64,000 nucleotides of DNA from Excoecaria cochinchinensis (Eukaryota; Streptophyta; Magnoliopsida; Malpighiales; Euphorbiaceae), in contig CANTUQ010000078.1 in assembly GCA_947683425.1 (NCBI GenBank), positions 2,234,001-2,298,000 of the forward strand. The letters are read 5' to 3'. This document shows, in pieces, positions 21,656-32,388 of this stretch; position 1 is the first letter of the stretch; each line of letters begins with the position of its first letter. Position numbers and translations under genes: made by a program. The notes under the pieces are model-generated. The model saw only the letters and a list, made by a program, of their open reading frames with translations, made no database searches and had not been told where the DNA came from.

Positions 21656-21969
21656 CAAAGTACGGTAAATTCCTATTTATCTTAGTGTTAGGGCTGTGTT
21701 TTCTTTTTCTTGAATCTTTTATATTTGTGCCGAAGTTGGTTTCATCAAGTTTCTGATTTTTTGTGTGTTAAATTAGCCTTTTCTTAGCCTTTGTTTTATT
21801 TACTTTTTTTTGCCTTGAGATTCTGATTTTTGCCTTGAACCGAAACATTGATTATCCTTGGCTCGAGATCTGAATTTTGGGGGTAGAAGTTATAGTTTGT
21901 TTGCTGAAATTATAAAAAAAAAGGAGAAAAAAAAAAGAAGTAGAACATCTTTGGGTTTAGAAATCCGAA
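21656..21969 (+). other. Leader of element D, first part
   Basis: T-rich, then an A tract near 21914-21938. It is similar to the E1 leader and is interrupted by E1 at CCGAA. Confidence 0.75.
21965..21969. repeat. Target-site duplication CCGAA (mate at 30028-30032)
   Basis: CCGAA directly flanks both LTRs of E1. Confidence 0.94.
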
Positions 21970-22850
21970 TGATACGGATCAACCAACCACTAAGGACCCT
22001 TTAAAGATGCCAAGTGGTCCAATCACAAGAGGGCGAGCTAAGAAGCCGAAGATGGCTATGACAGCCTATGTGCAAGGCTTGGTTACTCAAGAACTACATG
22101 AAGATGCCTTTAACAAGTGTTATAAAGAGCTTGAAGGAGGCTTTCACAAAGTACTTAGCCTTTTGGAAGCTTCTAGTGAAATTGGGCCAACTTAAGCCAT
22201 TTTTGGGCCATTTTAAGTCATTTTTGGGCCATTTTAAGTCATTTTTGGGTTTATACTACTTTGGGCTTTATTTGTACAAGTCATGTGCTTCATTTAAAAG
22301 TCACATGACTCATTTAATTAGTGACTTAATGGGCTAAACGAATTGGGTTTTTAGTTTGGGTTTAGTTTAGTTATTTTTGGGTTTTAGTTAGTCTTTATTT
22401 TGGGCTTTAAACAATTCGGCCCACTCTTTTAAGTTAAGTCTTGTAAATGGGCTTATTTGATAGCTTAAGCCCATGGACAATTCGGCCACACCATGTTTAA
22501 GGCCTCATTAGGGTTTGTTTTAGGTTATTTGCTAGCTAGGGTTAGCCACCCTATAAATAGAACATGTTATGTTAAGAATTGCAGATTTTGAATGACATTT
22601 TTCTTGGCATAGCCGAATTTTCTTTGCTTAGAATGAGAGTTAATTGCTTTCTTTTCTATTGCATGAAGAATTTGATTAACTTATCAATTGTTTGATTGTG
22701 GCGTTTTTCAGGTTCTTTGTTTCCCGATTATTTGCGTTTTCAGTCACAGGTTGATTAGGGGTTCAATAGGGAGGGTGTTTATCTGATTTGGTTTGCTATT
22801 CGAATTGTATGTGTGGGTTTGTAGTTCGTTAGCTATTGGGTTCCGCATCA
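21970..22850 (+). repeat. 5' LTR of E1 (881 bp)
   Basis: TGATACGG ... CCGCATCA. Its start encodes the Pol tail (MPSGPITRGRAKKPK, stop at 22193-22195). Compared with the 3' LTR it has extra 34-bp and 21-bp segments and lacks a 66-bp duplication. Confidence 0.93.
22552..22559 (+). promoter_or_regulatory. TATA box of the E1 LTR
   Basis: TATAAATA in CCACCCTATAAATAGAAC, about 290 bp before the LTR end; repeated in the 3' LTR. Confidence 0.7.
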
Positions 22851-22852
22851 TT

Positions 22853-22864
22853 TGGTATCAGAGC
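22853..22864 (+). other. Primer-binding site of E1 (tRNA-iMet)
   Basis: TGGTATCAGAGC, followed by C, two bases after the LTR. Confidence 0.94.
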
Positions 22865-24665
22865 CAAAGTTAAGGTAAATTCCTATTTATCTTAGTGTTA
22901 GGTTTGCGTTTTCTTTTCTTTGAATTCTAGTTATTTATGCCGAATTAGGTTGCATTAAGTTTCTTAGTTAATTGTGTTTTGTGTTAGCCTTTTTCTTTTC
23001 TTACCTTTACCTTGAATTCGTTAAATAGCCTTGAACCGAAATCTTGAACATCTTTAGCTTGAATCCGAATCCTTGTAGGAGGAGATTAGAGATTAGTTTG
23101 CTGTTTTGAAAAAAAAAATCAGAAAACTTCGAAAGGCCATAACTTTTGATATAGGAGTCCGATTTGTTATTATAATATCATTCCGGAAAGGGAATTTCGT
23201 GCTCTACAATTGTTATGTGGGCAAAGCCCTACGTAACTGACTTTTTCGGACCTTAAAAATGACGTTTAAGCCTCCGTTCTTCACTTTGAAGTTTTTGCGT
23301 TTTGAAAAAAAAAGGGTTGGAAAACCGAATTTGAGTTCTGACCTTTTTGGGCTTGAGAAGTTTGGTGGTTTGTAGTCTAGTTGTTCTCTATTTCATATAA
23401 AGAAAAAAGAAAAAAAAAAGAAAAGAAAAAAACGTGAAAGAAGAGAAATAAAGAAGAACTTTGAGTTTGGAGAAAAGGGTAGAGGAGTAGATTCGGCCAA
23501 GGGAGCATATTTATAGCAAAAAGGGAAAATCTAAATCCATTAATAGGTGGGAAAACTTAATCCTAAGTGCTTGAGGATTAGGGGCAGCAATTAATCCTTT
23601 TCTAAATAGAGATAGGAATCCTTTAAGTAATAGGAAAAAAAAAAATTAATCCTATCTGTTTTGGGAATAGGAAAACTTAATCCTAAACCACCTTTGATTA
23701 TTATTAATTATCCAATTCGGATAAGGAATTATTTGTGCTACCATTTGCTTGTCATTTTTGGTAACATTTTCCTATCATTTGCTAACCATTTTTGGTAACA
23801 TTTGCTATCCATTTTGGTAACATTTGCCTATCATTTGCTATCCATTTTTGGTAACATTTTGGTACCATTTTTGTTGTCTTACACCATTTTGGTATCATTT
23901 TGCCATCATTTTTTTTTCTACCATCTTACCATCATTTGCCTACCATTTTGCACCATTTTGCCATCATTTGCCTACCATTTTGCCCCATTTTGCCATCATT
24001 TACCTACCATTTTGCCATCATTTTTACACCATTTTGCCATCATTTTGCACACAACTTGACACATTAATTAGAGCTTGATACACCATTCGGCCTATTCATT
24101 ATTTTGGCTCTAAATTGAATTGTATTGAGTGCATTATGTTTTTCTTAGTATAATTAGGTTTCTTTGTTATTTTCTTGCTTTGTTGGGTAGAATAACTAGG
24201 TTCTACATTTGGTTTACTTTGTAGTGAATCAAATTCATACATTTTGTCCAAATTGTCATTTTTCTTAATTCTTGTTGCTTGTTTCTTTGTTTTGAGCTTG
24301 CTTTTGTTCCTTTACACTGTTAGAGTATCTTTGCTTGTTCTAATACTCTAATTTAGATATAATCAAGTGGTATACCAGTCTTGTCCGTGTACCACCTTCA
24401 TTGTGTCTAGTGTCTTCTTTTCTAGTTTTGAGCTATCTTTTTATTGTTAGTGCTTACTTATTCTTTGCTTCCTAAAATGTGCTCAAATTATTGGTTTGTG
24501 AATTGAATTCTGAAGTGCAATTTAAGAGTTGCAATTAGAGTGGTAAAAGGCAGAGTGTGTGAGTACATTAAGAGGGTAAAAGCCTTTTTGAGTGAAACAC
24601 GAGAGGAGTGGCATCTTTGAGTGTAAACACGTGAGGGAGTGTGTGAGGTTATTGTCATTAAAATC
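22865..24665 (+). other. 1.8-kb 5' leader of E1
   Basis: Non-coding. It includes a CATAACTTTTGATATAGG stretch (about 23139-23156), purine tracts at 23400-23455, a degenerate tandem repeat of CATTTTG(C/G)-type units (23741-24056), and the block shared with B, C and D at about 24510-24650, with CACGTG at 24628-24633 just before gag. The apparent frames in the tandem repeat have no homologue and are not taken as genes. Confidence 0.75.
23741..24056 (+). repeat. Degenerate minisatellite in the E1 leader
   Basis: Roughly 11-12-base units built from CCATTTTGCCATCATTT and GGTAACATTTGC variants, repeated about 25 times. A related array is in the D leader at 30440-30732. Confidence 0.85.
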
Positions 24666-27600
24666 ATGTCAAGAAGAGAAGAAAAGGAAACAATGTATGA
24701 GGAGGAGGAAGCCATGCCCGATATGAAAGCGATGTACAAGGCCTTCATTAATGAGTTCAAGAAGTTAAACGCTAGAATGGACGGGATGGAGGAGAAATTT
24801 GAAGTGAGTGCATCTAATAATTCTAGGAGGACAGCTAGGAGGGGTAGATGGACTGATGAAAATGTAAGGGCTGACATAGAAGACTTAGACGAAGAAGAGA
24901 CAAGTGGGAGATTAGATGGGAATTTAGGTAACAATAAGCTTAAGATTCCTCCATTTAAAGGTAGAAACAGTGCTGAAGAGTACCTAGAATGGGAAAGGAA
25001 GGTTGAAATGATCTTTGAGTGTAATAGGTATTCTGAGGAGAAGAAAATGAAGATAGCAGCTGTGGAATTTACAGATTATGCCTTATTTTGGTGGGATCAA
25101 TTGAACTTGAGCAGAAGGAAAGTGGGTAGACGTCCTATTGGTAATTGGGAGGATATGAAGGAGGCCATGAGGAAAAGATTTGTGCCTTCACATTACTTTA
25201 GGGAGCTACATCAGAAGTTGCATAGGTTAGTGCAAGGGGGTAGATCAGTAGAGGACTACCATAAAGAAATGGAAATGTGCATAGTTAGAGCTAACATGAG
25301 GAAGATGAAGAGGTAACCATGGCTCGGTTTTTAGGTGGATTGAATAAGGAGATTGCTGATGTCATTGAGCTTCATAGATATGACTCCATGGAGGAAATGT
25401 TGAATATGGCAATGAAAATTGAGAAACAGAAGAAGAGTAGGAGCTTCAACCGAACCAGCAACAACTCAAGGGATAGTTTGGGATCTAGATGGACCAAAGG
25501 GGAGGATAGAAGAGACTTTAGGGGATCCAAACCTTATGGGGCAGATTCGGGTTCCAAATATGTAAGGGCTGTCCAATCACCATCTAAGGTTGTAAAAGGT
25601 AACCCTAATACTCCAACTCCTAGTAGAGAGATTAAATGCTTTAAATGCTTGGGGAAGGGGCATATGGCACGTGATTGTCCTAATAAAAGGGTGATAATAG
25701 CTAGGGATGATGGGGAAATTATTTCTGAATCAGACCATAGTGAAGATGAGATGCCACCTTTGGAAGATTGTAGTGATTGTGATAGTGATGGAGAGTTATT
25801 GGTTGCTGAAAGTGGGAAGTCTTTAGTGGCTAGGCGAGCTTTGAATTTGAATGTTAAGGAAGAGAGCCTAGAACAAAGAGAAAACATATTTCACACTAAG
25901 TGTTTAATTAATGGAAGGGTGTGCACACTTATTGTTGATGGAGGTAGTTGCACCAATGTAGCTAGTGTGAATATGGTTGATAAGCTGAATTTGGTATGTG
26001 AAAAGCATCCTAGACCTTATAAATTACAATGGTTGAATGACAGTGGGGAGGTCAAGGTAACAAGGCAAGTAAGAGTGCCATTTTCTATTGGGAGGTATAA
26101 GGATGAGGTGGTTTGTGATGTGGTACCTATGCAGGCAGGCCATTTGCTTTTGGGGAGGCCTTGGCAATTTGATAGACATGTTTTGCATAATGGGTACACT
26201 AACCGTTATTCTTTTTCTTATAAAGGTACAAAGGTTACATTAGCACCATTATCACCTCAAGAAGTGTTTGAAGATCAAAAGAAATTAGTTGAGAGGGAGA
26301 GAGAGGCTTTGGCCAAGAGAGAAGAGGTGAGTGAAATTAAGAGAGAAAAAGAAAGAAAAGGGGGAAAAGAGGCCAGAAAAGAAACAAAACAAATAAATGG
26401 CCCATTGGTGAGCGAAAACAAGAAAGGTGGGAGGCAAAAACAGAATTTTTATGTAAGGGCAAGAGAGGTTAAGAGTGCTTTAGCCATAGGGCAGCCATTG
26501 ATCCTTGTAACTTACAAAGAGATTTTGTTTTCTAACGCTGACATTGACCATGAATCTTTGCCTTCTAGTTTTGTGTTTTTGTTGCAGGAGTTTTCAGATG
26601 TCTTTCCTGATGAGCTACCAGATGGATTACCACCTTTGAGAGGGATAGAACATCATATTGATTTCATACCTGGATTAACCATTCCTAACCGACCAGCATA
26701 TAGAAGCAATCCTAAGGAAACTAAGGAGATGCAAAGGCAAGTGGAAGAACTTATGGAGAAGGGATTGGTTAGAGAGAGCTTGAGTCCTTGCGCAGTGCCC
26801 GTCCTATTGGTGCCTAAGAAGGATGGAACTTGGAGGATGTGTGTTGATTGTCGTGCAGTCAACAAAATCACTGTAAAGTATAGACATCCTATTCCTAGGC
26901 TTGATGATATGTTAGATGAATTGTGTGGTGCTGTGTTTTTTACTAAGATTGATTTAATGAGTGGATATCATCAAATAAGAGTGAAACCTGGTGATGAATG
27001 GAAAACAGCTTTCAAAACTAAATATGGTTTGTATGAGTGGTTAGTCATGCCATTTGGGCTATCTAACGCCCCTAGCACATTTATGAGACTTATGAACCAT
27101 GTATTGCGTGCATATTTAGGAAAGTTTGTTGTTGTTTACTTTGATGATATACTCATTTACAGCAAGTCTTTTGATGAACATACTGAGCATGTTAAGTTAG
27201 TTTTGCAAACTTTGAGGCATGAAAGGTTGTATGCTAAACTTAAGAAGTGCACATTTTGTATAGATAGACTTGTTTTTCTTGGTTTTGTGGTGAGTGCACA
27301 GGGTATTGAAGTAGATGAAGAGAAAGTGAAGGCAATTAGAGATTGGCCCACGCCTAAGTCCATTTCGGATGTGAGGAGCTTTCATGGCTTAGCGAGCTTT
27401 TATAGGCGATTTGTGCAGGATTTCTCTTCTGTTGCTGCACCACTTATAGAAATCATCAAGAAGGAAGTTGGGTTTGAGAATTTGAAAGGGAAGTTGTGTT
27501 CTGCTCCTATTTTATCTTTGCCTAATTTTGATAAGACTTTTGAAATTGAGTGTGATGCTTCTGGTGTAGGTATTGGGGCTGTTCTAATGCAAGAAAAGAG

Positions 27601-29448
27601 ACCAGTAGCATACTTTAGTGAGAAGCTTCATGGAGCCCAACTCAACTATTCAACCTATGACAAGAAGCTTTATGCCTTGGTGAGAGCATTGGATGTGTGG
27701 CAACATTACCTCCTACCCAAGGAGTTTGTTATTCACACGGATCACGAGTCCCTCAACACTTGAAGGGACAAGGTAAGTTGAATAAAAGGCATGCTAAATG
27801 GGTTGAATTTATTGAAACATTTTCCTATGTTATTCAATACAAGCATGGAAAGGACAATATTGTTGCCGATGCATTATCAAGAAGATATGCCTTGATTTCT
27901 ACACTTAGTTCTAAGTTGTTAGGATTTTAGCATATTAAGGAACTCTATGCTGGTGATTCTGATTTTGGTAATGTATATCATGCATGTGAACATAAAGCCT
28001 TAGATAAATTCTATAGACATGATGGATTTTTATTTAAGGGCAGCAAGCTTTGTTTACCTAAATGTTCTATGCGTGACTTGCTTGTATTAGAATCTCATTG
28101 TGGGGGATTGATGGGACATTTTGGGGTACATAAGACCTATGACATGTTGAATGATCATTTCTTTTGGCCACGCATGCGAAAAGATGTCGAAAAGGTGTGT
28201 AATGCATGTGTTGCATGTAAACAAGCTAAGTCTAAATCTATGCCTCATGGATTGTATATACCTGTACCTAGTTCTCCTTGGACTGATATTTCCATGGATT
28301 TTGTGCTTGGTTTGCCTAGGACAAAACGTGGTAGGGATAGTATCTTTGTTGTGGTAGATAGGTTTAGTAAAATGGCTCATTTTATTGCATGTCATAAATG
28401 TGATGATGCTGTGCATGTTGCTGATCTATTCTTTAAGGAAGTTGTTCGTTTGCATGGTATTCCACACACCATAGTTTCAGATAGGGATACAAAGTTCCTT
28501 TCACATTTTTGGCGTGTTTTATGGGGTAAGTTAGGAACAAAGTTATTATTTTCTACTACTTGTCACCCTCAAACTGATGGGCAAACAGAAGTTGTGAATA
28601 GAACTTTGGGGACTTTATTATGTGCTATTGTGGGTAAGAATCTTAAAACTTGGGAGGATTGTTTGCCTTTTATTGAATTTGCTTATAATTAGAGTATTCA
28701 TTCTTCCACTGGCTTTTCACCATTTGAGATTGTTTATGGTTTTAACCCACTAACTGTGCTTGATCTTTGTCCTTTACCTTTACATGAGCTTTCGAGTTTG
28801 GATGGTAGTAGGAAAGCAAAATTGGTGAAATCCTTACATGAGAAAGCACGGGCAAACATTGAAAAGAAAAACAGGCAATATGCTGATAAGGCAAATAGGG
28901 CAAGGAAACAAGTGGTGTTCACCCCTGGAGATTGGGTTTGGGTGCATTTCAGAAAGGAGAGGTTTCCCAACCAAAGGAAGGGTAAGCTGGATGCACGCGG
29001 TGATGGTCCTTTTCAAGTCTTGGAAATAGACTTGCCAGGTGAGTATGGTATTTCAGCTACATTTAATATTTCTGACCTTTCTCCTTTTGATGTGGATTCA
29101 GATTTGAGGACAAATCTTTTTGAGGAGGGAGGGAATGATACGGATCAACCAACCACTAAGGACCCTTTGAAGATGCCAAGTGGTCCAATCACAAGAGGGC
29201 GAGCTAAGAAGCTGAAGATGGCTATGACAGCCTATGTGCAAGGCTTGGTTACTCAAGAACTACATGAAGATGCTTTCACAAAGTACTTAGCCTTTTGGAA
29301 GCTTCTAGTGAAATTGGGCCAACTTAAGCCATTTTTGGGCCAATTTAAGTCATTTTTGGGTTTATACTACTTTGGGCTTTATTTGTACAAGTCATGTGCT
29401 TCATTTAAAAGTCACATAACTCATTTAATTAGTGACTTAATGGGCTAA
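24666..29448 (+). pseudogene. Gag-Pol polyprotein of E1, with frameshifts, deletions and stops
   Basis: Domains in order: Gag from 24666 (MSRREEKETMYEE; capsid block EEYLEWERKVEMIFEC about 24979), CCHC knuckle CFKCLGKGHMARDC (25638-25679), protease LIVDGGSCTNVAS (about 25930-25968), reverse transcriptase (about 26640-27200; YFDD at 27139-27150), RNase H from about 27540 (FEIECDAS), integrase HHCC (about 28097-28215) and DDE core (MDFVLGLP, VSDRDTKF, QTDGQTEVVNR), then the tail in the LTR. Defects: a one-base loss near 25297, a 30-bp in-frame loss after KKEVGF near 27475, a one-base loss near 27757, TAG at 27928-27930, a 6-bp loss in the LYIPVPSS segment near 28265, TAG at 28690-28692, a loss of eight codons after FQVLE near 29025, and a 34-bp LTR deletion that changes the tail frame. 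It once could supply all retrotransposition enzymes; this copy cannot. Confidence 0.92.
29122..29135 (+). other. Polypurine tract of E1
   Basis: GAGGAGGGAGGGAA directly before the 3' LTR. The same bases encode the conserved EEGGN residues. Confidence 0.85.
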
Positions 29449-30027
29449 ACGAATTGGGTTTTTAGTTTGGGTTTAGTTTAGTTATTTTTGGGTTTTAGTT
29501 AGTCTTTATTTTGGGCTTTAAACAATTCGGCCCACTCTTTTAAGTTAAGTCTTGTAAATGGGCTTATTTGATAGCTTAAGCCCATGGACAATTCGGCCCA
29601 CTCTTTTAAGTTAAGTCTTGTAAATGGGCTTATTTGATAGCTTAAGCCCATGGACAATTCGGCCACACCATGTTTAAGGCCTCATTAGGGTTTGTTTTAG
29701 GTTATTTGCTAGCTAGGATTAGCCACCCTATAAATAGAACATGTTATGTTAAGAATTGCAGATTTTGAATGACATTTTTCTTGGCATAGCCGAATTTTCT
29801 TTGCTTAGAATGAGAGTGAATTGCTTTCTTTTCTATTGCATGAAGAATTTGATTAACTTATCAATTGTTTGATTGTGGCATTTTTCAGGTTCTTTGTTTC
29901 CCGATTATTTGCGTTTTTGGTCACAGGTTGATTGGGGGTTCAATAGGGAGGGTGTTTATCTGATTTGGTTTGCTATTCGAATTGTATGTGTGGGTTTGTA
30001 ACTCGTTAGCTATTGGGTTCCGCATCA
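29136..30027 (+). repeat. 3' LTR of E1 (892 bp)
   Basis: TGATACGG ... CCGCATCA followed by CCGAA. It contains a 66-bp tandem duplication (29523-29588 and 29589-29654). Confidence 0.93.
29523..29654 (+). repeat. 66-bp tandem duplication in the E1 3' LTR
   Basis: Two head-to-tail units starting CAATTCGGCCCACTC. The 5' LTR has a single unit (about 22402-22467). Confidence 0.92.
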
Positions 30028-30032
30028 CCGAA

Positions 30033-31359
30033 CCTTGTAGGAGTTTGTTTTGATTTGATTGCTGAAATTTATTAAAAAAAATAAACAGCAAGAAGAAAAG
30101 AAAGAAAAACATACAAAAGAAAAGAATAGAAGAAATAGAGAAAAGAAAAAAAGAAAAAAAAAACGTGAAAGAAAGAATAGAGGAGGAGAAAAGGGTAGGG
30201 AGTAGATTCGGCCAAGGGAGTATATTTATAGCAAAAGGGAAAATCCAAATCCATTAATAGGTGAAAAAACTTAATCCTAAGTGCTTGAGAATTAGGGACA
30301 GCAATTAATCATTTTCTAAATAGAGATAGGAATCCTTTAAGTAATAGGAAAAAAATTAATCCTATTTGTTTTGGGAACAGGAAAACTTAATCCTAAACCA
30401 CCTTTGATTATTATTATCCAATTCGGATAAGGATTCATTTGTGCGACCATTTGTTTATCATTTTTTTGGTAACATTTTCCTATCATTTGCTATCCATTTT
30501 TGGTAACATTTTGGTACCATTTTGCTGTCATTTTTACATCATTTTGGTATCATTTTACCATCATTTTGCTACCATTTTGCCACCATTTTGATATCATTTT
30601 ACCATCATTTTTATACCATTTTGCCATCATTTTGATATCATTTTACCATCATTTTTCTACCATTTTGCCATCATTTCGATATCATTTTGCCATCATTTTT
30701 TTTACCATTTTGCCATCATTTTGCACACAACTTGACACATTAATTAGAGCTTGATACACCATTCGGCCTATTCATTATTGTGGCTTTAAATTGAATTGTC
30801 TTGCATGCAAACTACTTTATTTAGTTCAGTTTTGTCTTTTTGTTGATTTCTTGCTTTGCTGGGTAGAATATCTAGGTTCTATATTTTGTTTACTTTGTAG
30901 TGCAAATTCATATATTTTGTCCAAAATTGTCATTTTTCTTGATTCTTGTTGCTTATTTCTTTGTTTAAGCTTGCTTTTGTTCCTTTACACTGTTAGAGTA
31001 TATTTGCTTGTTCTAATACTCTAATTTGGATATAATCAAGTGGTACGCCACTCTTGACCGTGTATCACCTCCATTGTGTTTAGTGTTTTCTTTTCTAGTT
31101 TTGAGCTATTTTTTTTATTGTTAGTGCTTATTTTCTTTGCCTTCTTAAACGTGCTAAAGATTCTTGATTTGTGGATTGAATTCTGAAGTGCAATTTTAAA
31201 GTTGCAAGCTTGAGTGGTAAAAGGCGAGAGAGTGTGAGGACATTAAGAGGGTAAAAGCCTTAATTGTGTGAAACACGAGAGGAGTGACATTCTTTGAGTG
31301 TAAACACGTGAGGGAGTGCTTGTGAGGTTTTTATCTAACAATTTTTGCAGGTATACATC
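30033..31359 (+). other. Leader of element D, second part
   Basis: Continues after the E1 insertion. A-rich tracts at 30072-30165, a CATTTTG-type minisatellite at 30440-30732, and the conserved pre-gag block at about 31180-31335 with CACGTG at 31305-31310. No ORF. Confidence 0.75.
30440..30732 (+). repeat. Degenerate minisatellite in the D leader
   Basis: Units such as CATCATTTTG(A/C)TATCATTTTACC repeated about 20 times; related to but differently ordered from 23741-24056. Confidence 0.83.
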
Positions 31360-32388
31360 ATGACTAAAGAAACTAGTGGGAAGGGAATATCCCAAGATGA
31401 AGATCATGTACAGATAACAAGATGGTATATCAAGCTTTCATTAGTGGGATCCGGAAGTTGTCTCTTAGAATGGATGGAATGGAAGAGAGACTTGAAGGAA
31501 GTATATCTAATGCACCTAGAAGGGCAGCAATGAGAGGAAGAATTATTCAAGGACATGTGGAGCATGATTTTGATGATGAAGAGGAGGAGGAAACTAGTGC
31601 AAGGATAGATGGGAACTTGGGCAACATCAAACTCAAGATTCCTCCGTTCAAAGGTAGAAATAGTGCAGAAGAGTACTTGGAGTGGGAGAGAAAGGTAGAG
31701 ATGATCTTTGAATGCAATAGATATTCAGAGGAAAAGAAGGTGAAGATTGCAGCTATAAAATTTACTGACTATGCTTTGTTTTGGTGGGATCAATTGAATA
31801 TGGACAGAAGGAAGATGAGGAGACGTCCTATTATTAGTTAGGATGATATGAAAGAAAAGATTTGTGCCTTCACACTACTTTAGGGAGTTACATCAGAGGT
31901 TGCATAGGCTAGTGCAAGGAGCTAGATCAGTAGAAGATTATCACAAGGAGATGGAGATGCTATTGATCAAAGCTAACATAGAAGAGGAGGAAGAGGTAAT
32001 AATGGCTTGGTTTCTAGGAGGTTTGAATAAAGAAATTGCAGATGTAGTTCAATTGCAACATTTTGGAAAAATGGAGAACTTAATAAACATTGCCATTAAG
32101 GTGGAGAGGCAACAGAAACAAAGGAGGGTAGCAAGGACATTCTCAAATTCCAACAACAAGAGTTGTTTAAACTGGTGCAAAAATGAAGATTTTAAAAATA
32201 TGGAATTGCAGTTTAAACAACTTTCTGGATTACTAAGTACGTATATGAAACAAGAGGAAAGAAAGAAAGAAGAGGAAGTTATTGTCGAAGAAATTATTTG
32301 CGAAGCTGAAGGGGATACTATAGATTTATATGACAATGATGTTCTGAGTGAGGAAGGAATAAGTGTAAATGAAGATGTTATTGCCTTG
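31360..32388 (+). pseudogene. Capsid plus acidic-module ORF of element D, broken
   Basis: The start ATG is at 31360 (MTKETSGKGISQDED). A one-base loss near 31401 shifts the frame into MVYQAFISGIRKL. The capsid core is intact (EEYLEWERKVEMIFEC, YALFWWDQL), then TAG at 31839-31841 replaces TGG and a small deletion follows. From 31864 the capsid continues (SHYFRELHQ, FLGGLNKEIADV). Where E1 has the zinc knuckle, D changes near 32170 to the acidic module (KNEDFKNMELQFKQL, EERKKEEEVIVEEIICEAE, DLYDNDV) and stops at the LTR joint. Nucleocapsid, protease and Pol are absent, so this is capsid fused to the module. Confidence 0.78.

Larger units (their letters stand above)
21970..30027 (+). mobile_element. 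Element E1, full-length autonomous-type Ty3/gypsy retrotransposon (decayed)
   Basis: 8058 bp between CCGAA repeats: 5' LTR (21970-22850), PBS, 1.8-kb leader, gag-pol in the order Gag, protease, RT, RNase H, integrase, then purine tract and 3' LTR (29136-30027). The domain order marks Ty3/gypsy. The RT wording (RYRHPIPRLDDMLDEL-type block) and a Pol tail that enters the LTR suggest the chromovirus CRM clade; this needs a tree. It inserted into the leader of element D. Confidence 0.94.
20762..32388 (+). mobile_element. Element D, non-autonomous Ty3/gypsy-type element, split by E1 and truncated at 3' end
   Basis: Order: 5' LTR (20762-21641), PBS (21644-21655), leader (21656-21969 and 30033-31359), capsid plus acidic ORF remains (31360-32388). 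The 3' LTR is missing: the sequence passes into a family A LTR at 32389. The bases before the 5' LTR are GGTGG, with no mate available. Confidence 0.78.

Noticed and set aside
23802..24078. Overlapping frames rich in Ile/Phe/His over the CATTTTG repeat (also 30500-30754)
   Set aside because: Artefacts of a tandem repeat in an untranslated leader, with different unit order in the two elements.
31320..31360. Possible short intron before gag in D (and in C near 7470-7510): GAG/GT ... TTTTGCAG
   Set aside because: The segment would be only about 35 bases, too short for a plant intron; E1 lacks it. An acceptor used with a distant donor remains possible.
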